Shown in pieces: positions 43,880 to 54,763 of a DNA stretch of 64,000 nt; the first letter of the stretch is position 1, and every line of letters begins with the position of its first letter. Under the pieces are notes generated by a model, which saw nothing but the letters and a program-made list of their open reading frames with translations, did not search any database and had not been told where the DNA came from. Made by a program: the position numbers and the translations under genes. The DNA is from Clostridium tagluense (lineage in GTDB: Bacteria > Bacillota > Clostridia > Clostridiales > Clostridiaceae): positions 1 through 64,000 of the forward strand of contig NZ_BHYK01000012.1 of the NCBI RefSeq assembly GCF_003865095.1, read 5' to 3'.

Positions 43880-43913
43880 AATCTCTTAGCTGGTAGGCTG
43901 AGAGATTTTTTTT
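43880..43913 (+). terminator. Terminator of asnS
   Basis: An 11-bp stem with one G-T pair (AATCTCTTAGC with its partner) and a run of T. Before it, 43785-43870 holds several short complementary segments (for example TTAACGAC near the asnS stop with GTCGTTAA) that could form a structured 3' untranslated region. Confidence 0.85.
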
Positions 43914-43934
43914 CCTTTAAGATTATTATAAAGT

Positions 43935-43962
43935 TTGACATAAGATTGAAATAGTATATAAT
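43935..43962 (+). promoter_or_regulatory. Promoter of the second yitT-like gene
   Basis: TTGACA (43935-43940), a 16-base spacer and a perfect TATAAT (43957-43962), directly after the asnS terminator. This gives the next gene independent transcription. Confidence 0.8.
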
Positions 43963-44002
43963 TTTGTATAATATGAGAAAATATAAATGAGGAGGGATTA
44001 GC

Positions 44003-44854
44003 ATGAAAAAAATAATTAAAGAATATATTTTAATAACTATTGGATTAGCACTAGTAGCTGTAGGATTTTATTTCTTTTTAGTTCCAAATAATTTAGCTGT
44101 AGGAGGAGTTAGTGGTCTTGCTATGATTATAAATTTGTATGTGCCAGCTCTTTCTATTGGAGCCATAATGATTGTACTAAATTTAATCTTATTCGTTATA
44201 GGCTTTATATTTATAGGATCTAGTTTTGGAGTTAAGACGATTTATTCTAGTTTGGGATTATCCGGTATGATATGGATATTAGAGAAGACATGTCCTATGA
44301 GTGGTAGTATAACAAATGATTTATTTCTAGAACTAATCTTTGGAATATTGATTGGAGCAGTAGGGCTAGGTATGGTATTTAACCAAAACGCTTCCACAGG
44401 AGGAACTGATATAATAGCGAAAATACTTTATAAGTATTTTCACTTAGACATAGGCAAGGCTTTACTTTTGTCTGATTTTTTAGTAACTATTTTAGCTGGC
44501 ATAGCATTTGGACCTAAAATTGGAATGTATGCATTGCTTGGAGTTATTATCAATGGATTTACTATAGATGCAGTTATTGCAGGAATGAATATTTGTAAAA
44601 AAGTTGAAGTAGTTAGCTCAAGAGGTGAAGAAATAAAAAGATATATTATTGAAGAGTTAGGTAGAGGAGCCACTTTATATACTGCTAAAGGAGCTTATAC
44701 TAATGAGGAAAAAGAAGTTATAACCACCGTTTTAGGTAAAAAAGAATTTATAAAATTAAAGATTTATATAAAAGAAATTGATAAGAAAGCATTTATAATC
44801 ACATATAACGTACATGAAATTCTCGGAGAGGGTTTTAAGGATATAAACGAATAA
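44003..44854 (+). CDS. YitT-family membrane protein (DUF161/DUF2179), copy 2
   Basis: The 283-aa protein has five or six membrane helices (NLAVGGVSGLAMII, QNASTGGTDIIAKIL) and a C-terminal DUF2179 domain (EELGRGATLYTAKGAYT, ending YNVHEILGEGF). It is related over its full length to the protein at 35265-36128, so the genome keeps at least two. It has its own strong promoter and an 18-bp terminator. The transported compound, if any, is unknown. Confidence 0.88.
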   Translation: MKKIIKEYILITIGLALVAVGFYFFLVPNNLAVGGVSGLAMIINLYVPALSIGAIMIVLNLILFVIGFIFIGSSFGVKTIYSSLGLSGMIWILEKTCPMSGSITNDLFLELIFGILIGAVGLGMVFNQNASTGGTDIIAKILYKYFHLDIGKALLLSDFLVTILAGIAFGPKIGMYALLGVIINGFTIDAVIAGMNICKKVEVVSSRGEEIKRYIIEELGRGATLYTAKGAYTNEEKEVITTVLGKKEFIKLKIYIKEIDKKAFIITYNVHEILGEGFKDINE

Positions 44855-44855
44855 A

Positions 44856-44894
44856 AAAATACAAGCTACTGACAAAGTCAGTAGCTTGTATTTT
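44856..44894. terminator. Bidirectional terminator, 18-bp perfect stem
   Basis: Bases 44856-44873 pair exactly with 44877-44894, leaving a 3-base loop, between the convergent yitT-like and ferredoxin genes. Confidence 0.88.
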
Positions 44895-44917
44895 AATTAT
44901 GTGAAATATGTTCTTAA

Positions 44918-45563
<646 letters not shown>

Positions 45564-47555
45564 TTATTTTTTCAGTAATTTAAGTGATCTACTAACAACA
45601 TTTTCTGTTGTAAATCCAAATTCTTTGAATAGTGCTTCCGCTGGGGCAGAAGCTCCGAATCTATCAATAGCAATTACATCGCCATCTAGGCCCACATATC
45701 TATCCCAACCAAAGGAAGAACCTGCCTCGACTGCCAATCTAGCTCTTACGTTTGAAGGCAATATAGCTTCTTTATATTCTTTTGATTGTGCTTCATATAG
45801 ATCTAAACAAGGCATACTTATTACTCTAGCCTTTATACCTTGGTCATTTAATAATTTAGCTCCTTCATAAATAAATTCCACTTCAGAACCAGAAGCCATT
45901 AAAATAATATCAGGGTTTTTACCTTTTTCTTCATAGGTTTTTAATACATAGGCACCCTTTAAAGCTTCAATTGAGGTTTCGGCGTATAGTGGAAGATTCT
46001 GTCTTGTAAGTATTAATGCAGTAGGAGTTGTTTTTGAAGTCATTGCAGCATACCAACCAACAGCTGTTTCTCTAGAATCAGCGGGTCTAAACACATTAAA
46101 GTTTGGTAGAGCCCTAAGTGCTGCAAGATGTTCAATAGGTTCATGAGTTGGTCCGTCTTCACCAACGGCTATACTATCATGAGTTAGAACATAAACTATT
46201 GGAAGATTCATAAGTGAAGATAATCTCATTGCACCCTTCATATAATCACTAAATACAAAGAAAGTTGAAACAAAGGTTTTAAGACCTCCATGTACATAGA
46301 TTCCATTTGCAATAGCTGCCATTGCGTGCTCTCTTACTCCAAAATGAAGATTAGAACCATTTCTATCTTCCATTGAAAAATCGCCCATGTCCTTCATATA
46401 TGTCTTATTAGAAGGAGCAAGGTCCGCTGAACCACCTATAAGGTTTGGTACATATTTAGCTAATGTATTTATTATTGCTCCAGAAGAATTTCTTGTTGCG
46501 GCTTTGCCCTCAAATTTCCACATTTCCTCCACCTTAAGTAAATCTACAGGAAGTTCTCCGCTTTGCCATGCTTCATATTCTTTAGCAAGTGCAGGGTTTT
46601 TTTCACTATACTGTGCATAAAGCGTGTTCCATGCTGCTTCCTTTGCTTTAAGCTCTGCTTTTACATTTTCCATATGCTTAGTTACTTCACTTGGAACTGT
46701 AAATGGTTCTTCGCTCCAGCCCATGCATTTTTTCATTTCAATTATATTATCTTCACCAAGTGGTTCGCCATGTGCTGATGCAGTTCCTTGTTTTTTAGCA
46801 CAACCAAATCCGATAATAGTTTTAACTACAATAAAGGAAGGTTTATTTAGCTCAAGCTTTGCAGTTTCAATGGCTTTACCTATTGATTCCATATCATTGC
46901 CATTTTCTACATATAAAACCTGCCATCCATAGGCATCAAATCGCATACCTACATCTTCTCTAAAAGCAAGATTTGTACTTCCTTCGATAGTTATACTATT
47001 TGAGTCATACATTACAATAAGTTTAGAAAGTCCTAAGGTACCTGCAAGAGAGGCTGCTTCTCCAGAGATTCCTTCCATATTACAGCCGTCACCACATATA
47101 GCATATGTATAATGATCTACAATAGCATGCTCTTTTGTGTTGAATTTTGCTGCGAGATGACTTTCAGCTATTGCCATACCTACTGCATTAGCAATTCCTT
47201 GTCCAAGTGGGCCTGTGGTAACTTCAACACCATTTGTATGACCATACTCAGGATGACCAGGTGTTAAGCTTCCCAATTGCCTGAAATTCTTTAAATCTTC
47301 GATAGTTAGACCATATCCAAAAAGATGGAGTAGTGAATATTCAAGCATCGATCCATGTCCTGCAGAAAGTACAAATCTATCTCTATCCTGCCATTTTGAA
47401 TTGAGAGGATTATGTTTCATATGGTTTGCCCATAGTGTATATGCCATTGGTGCCACTCCGAGAGGTAGCCCTGGGTGTCCAGAATTTGATTTTTGTATTG
47501 CTTCAGCTGATAAAACCCTTATAGTATCTACGGTTAATTGTTCAATTTTACTCAA
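45564..47555 (-). CDS. tkt: Transketolase
   Basis: The 663-aa protein is full length for the family. The thiamine-diphosphate domain has [30 protein letters not shown] and the GDGCNMEG cofactor motif. The pyrimidine domain has FGVREHAM with the catalytic Glu, and the C-terminal domain follows. It transfers two-carbon units in the non-oxidative pentose phosphate pathway, the only visible route for ribose supply here. It is a single gene with an AGGAGG site; a weak hairpin lies after its stop (about 45536-45554). Confidence 0.96.
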   Translation of the reverse strand: MSKIEQLTVDTIRVLSAEAIQKSNSGHPGLPLGVAPMAYTLWANHMKHNPLNSKWQDRDRFVLSAGHGSMLEYSLLHLFGYGLTIEDLKNFRQLGSLTPGHPEYGHTNGVEVTTGPLGQGIANAVGMAIAESHLAAKFNTKEHAIVDHYTYAICGDGCNMEGISGEAASLAGTLGLSKLIVMYDSNSITIEGSTNLAFREDVGMRFDAYGWQVLYVENGNDMESIGKAIETAKLELNKPSFIVVKTIIGFGCAKKQGTASAHGEPLGEDNIIEMKKCMGWSEEPFTVPSEVTKHMENVKAELKAKEAAWNTLYAQYSEKNPALAKEYEAWQSGELPVDLLKVEEMWKFEGKAATRNSSGAIINTLAKYVPNLIGGSADLAPSNKTYMKDMGDFSMEDRNGSNLHFGVREHAMAAIANGIYVHGGLKTFVSTFFVFSDYMKGAMRLSSLMNLPIVYVLTHDSIAVGEDGPTHEPIEHLAALRALPNFNVFRPADSRETAVGWYAAMTSKTTPTALILTRQNLPLYAETSIEALKGAYVLKTYEEKGKNPDIILMASGSEVEFIYEGAKLLNDQGIKARVISMPCLDLYEAQSKEYKEAILPSNVRARLAVEAGSSFGWDRYVGLDGDVIAIDRFGASAPAEALFKEFGFTTENVVSRSLKLLKK

Positions 47556-47738
47556 TTTAATTTCCTCCTTATTTTATACAACTTAATGTTTATGTTTATT
47601 TAAATTACTTATAATAGTTCAATGTTCTATTATAAATATAAAATATAATCCTATAGATTGCAAGGAAATATCGTTTTTCTTATACTTCCTTTGAATATAT
47701 CGTAAATTTTGTGATTAATATATCATAGAGTGTATTAC

Positions 47739-49082
47739 TTAATCCTTATTTTTATCACCAAACAATTTTTTCTGAAAACTATACTTTAATACAACATCCT
47801 TACTTTTAGAATTAATGATTTCTTTATTAGTATCATATTTAATTGATGGAGATTTACTTGTGACAAGAATTTGCGTTGGATAGATGCTTGTATGACCCAT
47901 AATCAAATATGCAACTACACATGCTATAGATGTATATATACCAGTAGAGTGTCCAAAAAGTTCTAAGGCTATTATAATTGCGGCAATAGGTGTATTAGCA
48001 CAACAACCAAAAAACGCTGCCATACCTATAGCAGAAAAAAATGCTAGGTTTTGGTTAAAAATAGCAGCCCAGGTATTTCCAAGTGAACTACCGATGTAAA
48101 GCATAGGTGTTAGAATTCCACCACTTCCTCCACTTGAAAGTGTTATAGCTGTGGTAAACATCTTAAATAAAGATGAAAAACCATTCAGTTTATCTCCTGC
48201 CATAGCCCTTTGGATAACCTCCTCGCCTATTCCAATATAATCAGATCCAACGAGTACAACAAATACAATAATGATTAATCCTCCTATTATGCCCTTAAGG
48301 GGATTATAAAATCTTATTTTTCCAAATATCTTTTCTACAAAATTAATAAAGGCAATAAAAAATCTTGCAGCAATTCCAATAAATATACCAAATGCAACAA
48401 TCTTTAAAAACATTGATATACGATATTTAGGTATAAATGCTATTGAAAAATTTAAAGCACTAGTTCCTATATATAACCCTGTAAAATAGCTAGTATAAGA
48501 TGCTATAACAGCTGGCAAAAGGGATACATATGAAATTTTTCCAATATATAAAACTTCAGCTGCAAATACTGCCGCACCTATGGGAGCACCAAAAACTGCA
48601 ACAAAGCCTGCGCTTATTCCGCAGACTACAAGTCGTTTTGTGTCTGTATCATCCATTTTAAAAAAATTACCCACAAGTGATGCAATTCCACTTCCTATCT
48701 GAGTTCCGGGACCTTCCATTCCAACGGAACCACCGAAAATTATGGTGATTAGTGTGGAAACAAGTTTAACTGGTACAACTTTAAAGTCACTTCTTCCTGA
48801 ATTCTTATGAACGGCTTCAATTGCTTTCTCGGTTCCATGACCTTTTGCATCCGGGGCAAGCTTTATTATTATAAAAGAACTTAAAAACAAAGCTATAGGA
48901 AGGAGAAGATAATAGTAATTTATATTAGATACATAGCTAACTCCATGTGAAACTAGCTTTATAAAGAGGGCTACTACAGTGCCCACTATAATGCCAATAA
49001 AAGTTGAAATGCATATCCATTTTATTGCACTTATAAAGAAAATTGATTGTTCTTTAAAATAACTTTTGACCTTTTTATCCAT
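47739..49082 (-). CDS. ClC-family chloride channel/antiporter
   Basis: The 447-aa membrane protein has the ClC selectivity-filter motifs: GSVGMEGPGTQIGS (with the gating Glu), the preceding helix, and GGSGGILTPMLYIGSSLG. There are no C-terminal CBS domains. It moves chloride (or fluoride or nitrate in some members), either passively or in exchange for protons. It lies between transketolase and the YesL-like gene with long spacers and is probably transcribed alone. Confidence 0.92.
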   Translation of the reverse strand: MDKKVKSYFKEQSIFFISAIKWICISTFIGIIVGTVVALFIKLVSHGVSYVSNINYYYLLLPIALFLSSFIIIKLAPDAKGHGTEKAIEAVHKNSGRSDFKVVPVKLVSTLITIIFGGSVGMEGPGTQIGSGIASLVGNFFKMDDTDTKRLVVCGISAGFVAVFGAPIGAAVFAAEVLYIGKISYVSLLPAVIASYTSYFTGLYIGTSALNFSIAFIPKYRISMFLKIVAFGIFIGIAARFFIAFINFVEKIFGKIRFYNPLKGIIGGLIIIVFVVLVGSDYIGIGEEVIQRAMAGDKLNGFSSLFKMFTTAITLSSGGSGGILTPMLYIGSSLGNTWAAIFNQNLAFFSAIGMAAFFGCCANTPIAAIIIALELFGHSTGIYTSIACVVAYLIMGHTSIYPTQILVTSKSPSIKYDTNKEIINSKSKDVVLKYSFQKKLFGDKNKD

Positions 49083-49304
49083 TTTGACCTTCTTTCTGTT
49101 GTTAATGGAGTTTCTGGTTAACGGTTTGCGACATATTTCTAGAACTTTTCAAAGCTCATAATTTAATTATCATACACTATATATTTTAACACACATAGAT
49201 GTATATATGAAAAAAACTTAAGGGGACAGGTAGGCACCATTTTAATTTTGTTAAATAGTACTTAACTGCCCCTTTATTTTATGCTTTTATCTTTATAACA
49301 TACC

Positions 49305-50021
49305 TTATTCTTGAATATTCTTAGTGACTTTTTTAAGATTGTCTTGGATTTCTATTAGTATTTTTTGTTGATAGAACATTAGTAAATAACAGATTGTGCT
49401 AGCCATAAATAATAATACAAAGTTAGAAACTTTAAAAAATAGAAAGCCTACAGCTAAAAAGCTAGCAAAATTCAATAATGTAATATGAATTTTCTTAATG
49501 GAATAGTAGGTTGCAGTTTTAAGAATATCATTCCAACTTAAATAAAACCTTGATATTATTGGGTATACATATAGACTTATTAAAAAAATAAAAATAATGA
49601 TGATAAAAATAAACGAAGTTATAATTTGTGGGTAACCCTTTGAAATAAAGAATCTAGTATCAATAAATAATATACCTATTATAAGCATTTCTAGAATCCA
49701 AAAAAATAATGATTGAAAAAAATTAGTTTTATAAGCTTTAAAAAAGTCTTTTGTAATATTTATATCTTTTTCCCTTATAAGTTTTCCCATTACGCTAAGT
49801 AGCGCAGTTGCGGCGGGTCCTATGGGAATACAACACAAAATAACAATAGAAGCAAACCAGGGTGGCATTAGTACTCCACCATTAGAAATAAGCGCAAGTA
49901 ATGTGAAAAGTAGTGGGATGTTGAGGAGGCAAAAGTAAAAATTGCCTGATAAAAACCAAAATATGTAATTAGATATGCTGTAAATAGGTCCTTCGCCAAA
50001 TTCTCTTTTTGTTTTAGACAT
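49305..50021 (-). CDS. YesL-like (DUF624) membrane protein
   Basis: I chose the inner Met (50021), which is preceded by GGAGG at 6-base spacing, giving 238 aa. An upstream ATG (50039) lies before that site. The protein has about six membrane helices. The N-terminal signature EGPIYSISNYIFWFLSGNFYF, then PIGPAATALLSVMGKLIREKD, is typical of DUF624/YesL proteins, usually found near carbohydrate uptake genes. No sugar genes are adjacent here. The function is unknown. Confidence 0.82.
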   Translation of the reverse strand: MSKTKREFGEGPIYSISNYIFWFLSGNFYFCLLNIPLLFTLLALISNGGVLMPPWFASIVILCCIPIGPAATALLSVMGKLIREKDINITKDFFKAYKTNFFQSLFFWILEMLIIGILFIDTRFFISKGYPQIITSFIFIIIIFIFLISLYVYPIISRFYLSWNDILKTATYYSIKKIHITLLNFASFLAVGFLFFKVSNFVLLFMASTICYLLMFYQQKILIEIQDNLKKVTKNIQE

Positions 50022-50107
50022 TAGTTCCTCCAATTGCATTTAAATTATTTTTATAACTAGTAAAAATGTAACATAAATTGTGTTAAATGCAAATAGGTAG
50101 AAGCATA

Positions 50108-50132
50108 TTGTTATTTATTTGAATGTGCCTTA
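50108..50132. repeat. Half copy of the palindromic repeat
   Basis: TTGTTATTTATTTGAATGTGCC at about 50108-50129 matches the right arm and flank of the repeat at 39317-39343. The left arm is degraded. Confidence 0.45.
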
Positions 50133-50223
50133 TTATTAAATTAGAGATAATGAGGTAAAATTAATGAAATTACACTAGAAATTATGTTGATAAGGAGATA
50201 CTAGATAATAAAGGAGGCACTCT

Positions 50224-51081
50224 ATGATAGTTTTTAGAAAATTAACACAGGAAGATTATGAAGATATTGAAGAAATTTCAAAGGATATTTGGGAAGGTTG
50301 CGATTATCTGCCTAGTGTATTTCACAAATGGTTAGAGGATAAAGGAATATTTTTAGGTGGAGTGGATACAGATAATAATAAAGTTGTGGTAGTAGCTAAA
50401 CTATCTATACTTTATGATGGAAGTGGTTGGCTCGAGGGTCTCAGGGTACATGCTAAGTACCGAGGTCAAAAATTGGCAAAGCGAGCTACAGAGGAGATAT
50501 TAAAAAGAGCAACTGAATTATTAGAAAATGGTGTTATAAATAAAATTGCCTTTGCAACCCATATTACAAGTATAGAAAGCAAAACTATGATGGAGAAATT
50601 AAATTTTAAGTTAAAGGAAACTCAAGTTTTAGCAATTAAGAATATTTCATCCTTAGATTTAAATATAAATATAGAAGATTTTCATGTAGAAGCTTGGGAT
50701 ATTACCTTTGAGGAATTTAAAAATCATCATTATATAAAAAGAAGAAATGGACTATTACCACTAGCCTTCGTTTTTGAAGAAGTTACTTTTAAGTTATATG
50801 AAAGCCTTAAAGCTAATAATTCACTTGTTAAAATAAATGGTCATACTGGATTGTTTAAATATAAAGGTGAAGCTAATTTTATTGCAATGGAAGATACATT
50901 TGAGGCTATAAATACATTTATGGATTATTATTTATTGAAGTATAAGAACACTGGGATAAAGGAGCTATCTACTCCTCTTTGCCCACAGGATAAGGCTCTA
51001 ATAGAAAAATTAAAGTCAGTTGGATACATTTCTTTAGCAGATTGGAAGCCGGATTGTTTATATTATATTGGTGAAAAATAA
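50224..51081 (+). CDS. GNAT-family N-acetyltransferase, extended form
   Basis: This 285-aa protein has an N-terminal GNAT domain (about residues 1-140) with the acetyl-CoA loop LRVHAKYRGQKLAKRATEE. A second half is less conserved and may be a degenerate GNAT-like or substrate domain. No signal peptide is present. The substrate is unknown. It has an AAAGGAGG site and may share a transcript with the SDR gene 49 bases on. Confidence 0.85.
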   Translation: MIVFRKLTQEDYEDIEEISKDIWEGCDYLPSVFHKWLEDKGIFLGGVDTDNNKVVVVAKLSILYDGSGWLEGLRVHAKYRGQKLAKRATEEILKRATELLENGVINKIAFATHITSIESKTMMEKLNFKLKETQVLAIKNISSLDLNINIEDFHVEAWDITFEEFKNHHYIKRRNGLLPLAFVFEEVTFKLYESLKANNSLVKINGHTGLFKYKGEANFIAMEDTFEAINTFMDYYLLKYKNTGIKELSTPLCPQDKALIEKLKSVGYISLADWKPDCLYYIGEK

Positions 51082-51130
51082 GATATAAAAAACTATTAGA
51101 AAAAAACAATATAGGTTAGGGGAGATTTTT

Positions 51131-51871
51131 ATGAATTTAAAAGGTAAAGTAGCTATAGTTACAGGAGGATCTAGAGGAATTGGAAAAGGTATTGCTATAG
51201 AACTAGCTAAGGCTGGGGCTTGTGTGGTAATAAATTATAAAAGTAACGATATGGCAGCCGAAAAAACTATGCAGGAAATTAGAGAGATAGGAGCTTATGC
51301 TTTGAAAATTAAAGGTGATGTAAGTGATTATGAATTTTCAAAGAATTTGATAAAAATTACTGTTGAAAAATTAGGTAAAATAGATATATTGATAAATAAT
51401 GCAGGGATATCTAAGGTAGGATTATTTATGGATGCTACGCCCAGTGAATGGGATAGTATTTTAAATGTAAATCTTAAGGGTGCAATTAATTGTTCTCATA
51501 ATGCAATAAAAGAAATGATTAAACAAAAAAGTGGAAGCATAATAAATATATCCTCCATGTGGGGCAATGTAGGTGCTTCTTGTGAAGTAATTTATTCTGC
51601 CTCTAAAGGCGCAATTAATTCTTTTACAAAGGCCTTAGCAAAAGAGCTTGCACCTTCGAATATTAGAGTTAATGCTATAGCGCCAGGGGTTATAGATACA
51701 GAAATGAATTCTTGGTTAACGGAAGATGAGCGCGAATCTTTAGTGTCTGAAATACCTATGATGAAGTTTGGAGAAGTGGAGGATGTAGGTATGCTTGTAA
51801 CCTTTTTAGCAAGTGAAAATTCAAAATATATTACGGGACAAATCATAACAATAGATGGTGGAATGCAATAA
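51131..51871 (+). CDS. Short-chain dehydrogenase/reductase (FabG-like)
   Basis: The 246-aa protein has the SDR features in order: the NAD(P)-binding TGGSRGIG (residues 12-19), NNAG, the catalytic Ser in INISSMWG and YSASK with Tyr and Lys, then the family end ITGQIITIDGGM. The sequence is closest to FabG-like 3-oxoacyl reductases. No fatty-acid synthesis genes are adjacent, so the true substrate is uncertain. Confidence 0.92.
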   Translation: MNLKGKVAIVTGGSRGIGKGIAIELAKAGACVVINYKSNDMAAEKTMQEIREIGAYALKIKGDVSDYEFSKNLIKITVEKLGKIDILINNAGISKVGLFMDATPSEWDSILNVNLKGAINCSHNAIKEMIKQKSGSIINISSMWGNVGASCEVIYSASKGAINSFTKALAKELAPSNIRVNAIAPGVIDTEMNSWLTEDERESLVSEIPMMKFGEVEDVGMLVTFLASENSKYITGQIITIDGGMQ

Positions 51872-51964
51872 TTAAATAGAATAAATTGAAATTTATAGTA
51901 TAATTTATATATATATACTATAATATACTATACATAAAATAGTTTGATAAAGGAGGAGATAATT

Positions 51965-53449
51965 ATGTATGGAGGAAAAGGAACTAGGGATAGAAATAAA
52001 AAAACCTTAAAGTTTAACATTATAGCTATATGGGTATCCACTATTGTATTAACACTTCAAACTGCAGTAGCACAAGGAATAAATGCGGGTCTAGAAGTTT
52101 TGATTGTAACTGGAATATCATCAATAATTGCAAGTATTTTTTATATTTCCAAGATGAATTTCAGGATTAAGGGGCTACTAGTAAATTTGTCACCACTTTT
52201 TGGGTGTTTGTATTTAGCTTATTTACAAGGGGGATTAGAATCCGGGGTTTTAATATATAATGCTTGTCTGTTATTAGTAGCATTATACAGTGATATTATT
52301 TTGTTATGTATTTATGGATTTATTTTAGATTTTTCATTAATCTTAATGTATATTTTATCACCAAAATCCATATTGGGAACTAGCATGGAATTTAGAGGCT
52401 TTATAAGTAGTTTAGCCATTATAACTCTTAGCATATTTTTATTATGTTTACTTACAAAATGGAGTTCGGAGTTGATTCGCGAAAGTTTAGAAAAAGAGGA
52501 AAAAACTTTGGATTTATTAGGAAAATTAGAAAATACAATGGAAGGAATAGATAAAAGTACGGAGGTTTTGAATGGTAGTATAGGAAAATGTAACGTAAAT
52601 ATAAATATGGTAAAGGAAATAAGCGAAAGTGTGGTTTCAGCAGTTAATGAGATGACAAGTGGAATAACCATGCAAGCAGATAATGTAAACAATATAAGTC
52701 AAACTATAATTAGCACTTCCAATACGGTGGAACAAAGTAAAGAAATTTCACGAAAAATAGTAACTGTCTCAGAAGTTGTAAATAATGATGTAACAGAGGG
52801 GACGCAGCAAATCAAAGAATTGGACAAGCAAATGAGTATAATTAAGAAGGCGGTTAAATCTTCTCTTGATACAGTAGTTACTCTTCAAAATCAGATGTGT
52901 GATATAGACAAATTTTTAGCTGGGATAAAAAATATAGCAGAGCAGACAAATTTATTAGCTTTAAATGCTTCAATAGAGGCTTCAAGGGCAGGAGAGGCTG
53001 GCAGAGGGTTTTCGGTTGTAGCCAGTGAAGTTGGTAAGCTCGCAGAGGAAAGTAATAGCACTGTTGAAAATATTTATAAGATTATAAAAAGTACAAGTAA
53101 GACCACTAGTGTAGCTTTAGGAGAAGCGCAAAAAGGCAATGAGGCAGTAAATATAGGAGACCAAATTGCTCGAAAACTTTATGGTACATTTGAGAATTTA
53201 ATCACAACATTTGAAGAGTTAAATTTACATATTTCAAAACAAAGCCACGTTATAAGCGATGTTAAAGATACATTTGCTGTAGTTGATACAGAGGTGCAAA
53301 ACATTGCAGCAGTATCGCAGGAGTATGCAGCTACTACAGAAGAAATTTTGTCTGTGATACATGAGCAGAACAATAAAATTTCTGATATTGCACAGGAGAT
53401 TCAAGAGATTAGCAATATAAGCAATGAATTAAACAAAATAATAAAATAG
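51965..53449 (+). CDS. Methyl-accepting chemotaxis protein with integral-membrane sensor
   Basis: I chose the ATG at 51965, which follows AAAGGAGGAG by 6 bases; the TTG at 51944 precedes that site. The 494-aa protein has about six membrane helices (about residues 15-170) with no large external domain and no clear HAMP. A cytosolic coiled-coil signalling domain follows, with the conserved hairpin tip [31 protein letters not shown] (in parts). The sensor probably reads a membrane or intracellular cue. It would signal to CheA/CheW. It fits the motAB genes in the window. Confidence 0.93.
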   Translation: MYGGKGTRDRNKKTLKFNIIAIWVSTIVLTLQTAVAQGINAGLEVLIVTGISSIIASIFYISKMNFRIKGLLVNLSPLFGCLYLAYLQGGLESGVLIYNACLLLVALYSDIILLCIYGFILDFSLILMYILSPKSILGTSMEFRGFISSLAIITLSIFLLCLLTKWSSELIRESLEKEEKTLDLLGKLENTMEGIDKSTEVLNGSIGKCNVNINMVKEISESVVSAVNEMTSGITMQADNVNNISQTIISTSNTVEQSKEISRKIVTVSEVVNNDVTEGTQQIKELDKQMSIIKKAVKSSLDTVVTLQNQMCDIDKFLAGIKNIAEQTNLLALNASIEASRAGEAGRGFSVVASEVGKLAEESNSTVENIYKIIKSTSKTTSVALGEAQKGNEAVNIGDQIARKLYGTFENLITTFEELNLHISKQSHVISDVKDTFAVVDTEVQNIAAVSQEYAATTEEILSVIHEQNNKISDIAQEIQEISNISNELNKIIK

Positions 53450-53572
53450 ATGATTTAATAGATTATTAATACTTTCTTAAGATACAATTAATATATGAGC
53501 CCAATTATATGGTATAATTAGATTATTAATAAACAAATAAATCGCATAAAATGAAAGAAGGAAAATATTATC

Positions 53573-53902
53573 ATGGAATATACAAAGGGCAAGAACACAA
53601 TTTCAAAGTTAATGAAATCAGCTTTATCTATTGGTATTTTTATTGTTTTATTAGTAGCAATACCTTTTGTAGCTATCTTTGTTATTAGAGCCTTGTTTTT
53701 TATTGCAGTTTTTGGAGTTTTAGCATGGTATGGCGTAAAGCTAATAAAGACCATTAAAAATTTCATATATAAACTAAGTACAAAGAAAAGTGCGAATATA
53801 CAAGCTGATATGTCTAGTAGTGAAATATATAGAGCAGAATCTATGGATATCAATTACGAGGATAGTGTTATTATTGATGTAGATTATGAAAAAGTAGAAT
53901 AA
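53573..53902 (+). CDS. Small membrane protein, 109 aa
   Basis: This 109-aa protein has two adjacent membrane helices (about residues 17-57) and a charged, acidic C-terminal tail (about 70-109) in the cytosol or outside. The GAAGGAAA site is close to the start. A terminator lies 38 bases after the stop. I do not recognise the family. Confidence 0.68.
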   Translation: MEYTKGKNTISKLMKSALSIGIFIVLLVAIPFVAIFVIRALFFIAVFGVLAWYGVKLIKTIKNFIYKLSTKKSANIQADMSSSEIYRAESMDINYEDSVIIDVDYEKVE

Positions 53903-53940
53903 TGCACATGCGAGTAAGACTAAATTTATAAATGATGTTT

Positions 53941-53973
53941 AAAAAACCAGTCTATATCTTAGATTGGTTTTTT
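53941..53973 (+). terminator. Intrinsic terminator
   Basis: A 14-bp stem with one mismatch (AAAAAACCAGTCTA with its near complement) and a T-run, after the 109-aa membrane protein gene. Confidence 0.82.
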
Positions 53974-54075
53974 ATTTTCTGGATTTTATAAAGTCTTTAT
54001 TATAATTTAGAAAACTCTTATAAATTGTAGTAATATTTGATATAATTTTAGTATTAGGTAAATGGGGGTGCAGGA

Positions 54076-54762
54076 TTGAGTAGAATATTAATAGTGGAAG
54101 ACGAAGAGTCTATTAGAAAATTTATAAAAATTAGTTTAAAGAGAGAAAAATTCCAGGTTTTTGAGGCTGCCTCAGCGGAAGAAGGCATACAAAAAATACT
54201 TCAGGAAACCCCAGATGTGCTTATATTAGATGTTATGCTTCCAGGTATGAATGGATTTGAACTTTGCGAAAAATTAAAAAAACAAAATGAAAATATTGGG
54301 ATAATTATTTTGACAGCTAGAGGACAAGATATGGATAAAATCATGGGACTAGAATTTGGTGCAGATGATTATATGGTAAAGCCCTTTAATCCATTAGAAC
54401 TTATTGCACGGATAAATTCCCTTTTAAGGAGAATGAAGTACAAAAATAATGAAGGAGCAAATTTTATTAATTCTAGAGAATTTAAAATTGATTTATACTC
54501 AAAGAAAATTTTTAAAAATGATATAGAGTTAGATTTAACACCAAAAGAATTTTTGCTTATGAAAATGTTTATTCAAAATCCTAGTAAGGCATTGAGTCGT
54601 GATGAGCTTTTAAATTCAATTTGGGGATATGAGTTTATTGGAGATACTAAAATAGTTGATGTAAATATTAGAAGACTTAGAAGCAAAGTTGAGAAAGACC
54701 CATCAGATCCTCAGTATATAGAGACAGTTTGGGGAACAGGGTATAGATGGGGGGCTTCTTAA
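54076..54762 (+). CDS. OmpR/PhoP-family response regulator
   Basis: This 228-aa protein starts at TTG after GGGGGTGCAGG. It has a receiver domain with VEDEE (residues 7-11), Asp52 (LILDVMLPG) and Lys in VKPF near 101, then an OmpR-type winged helix (about 130-228, ending VWGTGYRW). It is of the PhoP/WalR group. The sensor kinase gene begins 1 base after its stop codon and also starts with TTG, so the pair is co-translated. Confidence 0.93.
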   Translation: MSRILIVEDEESIRKFIKISLKREKFQVFEAASAEEGIQKILQETPDVLILDVMLPGMNGFELCEKLKKQNENIGIIILTARGQDMDKIMGLEFGADDYMVKPFNPLELIARINSLLRRMKYKNNEGANFINSREFKIDLYSKKIFKNDIELDLTPKEFLLMKMFIQNPSKALSRDELLNSIWGYEFIGDTKIVDVNIRRLRSKVEKDPSDPQYIETVWGTGYRWGAS

Positions 54763-54763
54763 A

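Noticed and set aside
43785-43915. Riboswitch controlling the second yitT-like gene
   Set aside because: The structured segment precedes a terminator, and a perfect promoter for yitT lies after it, so the segment belongs to the 3' end of the asnS transcript.
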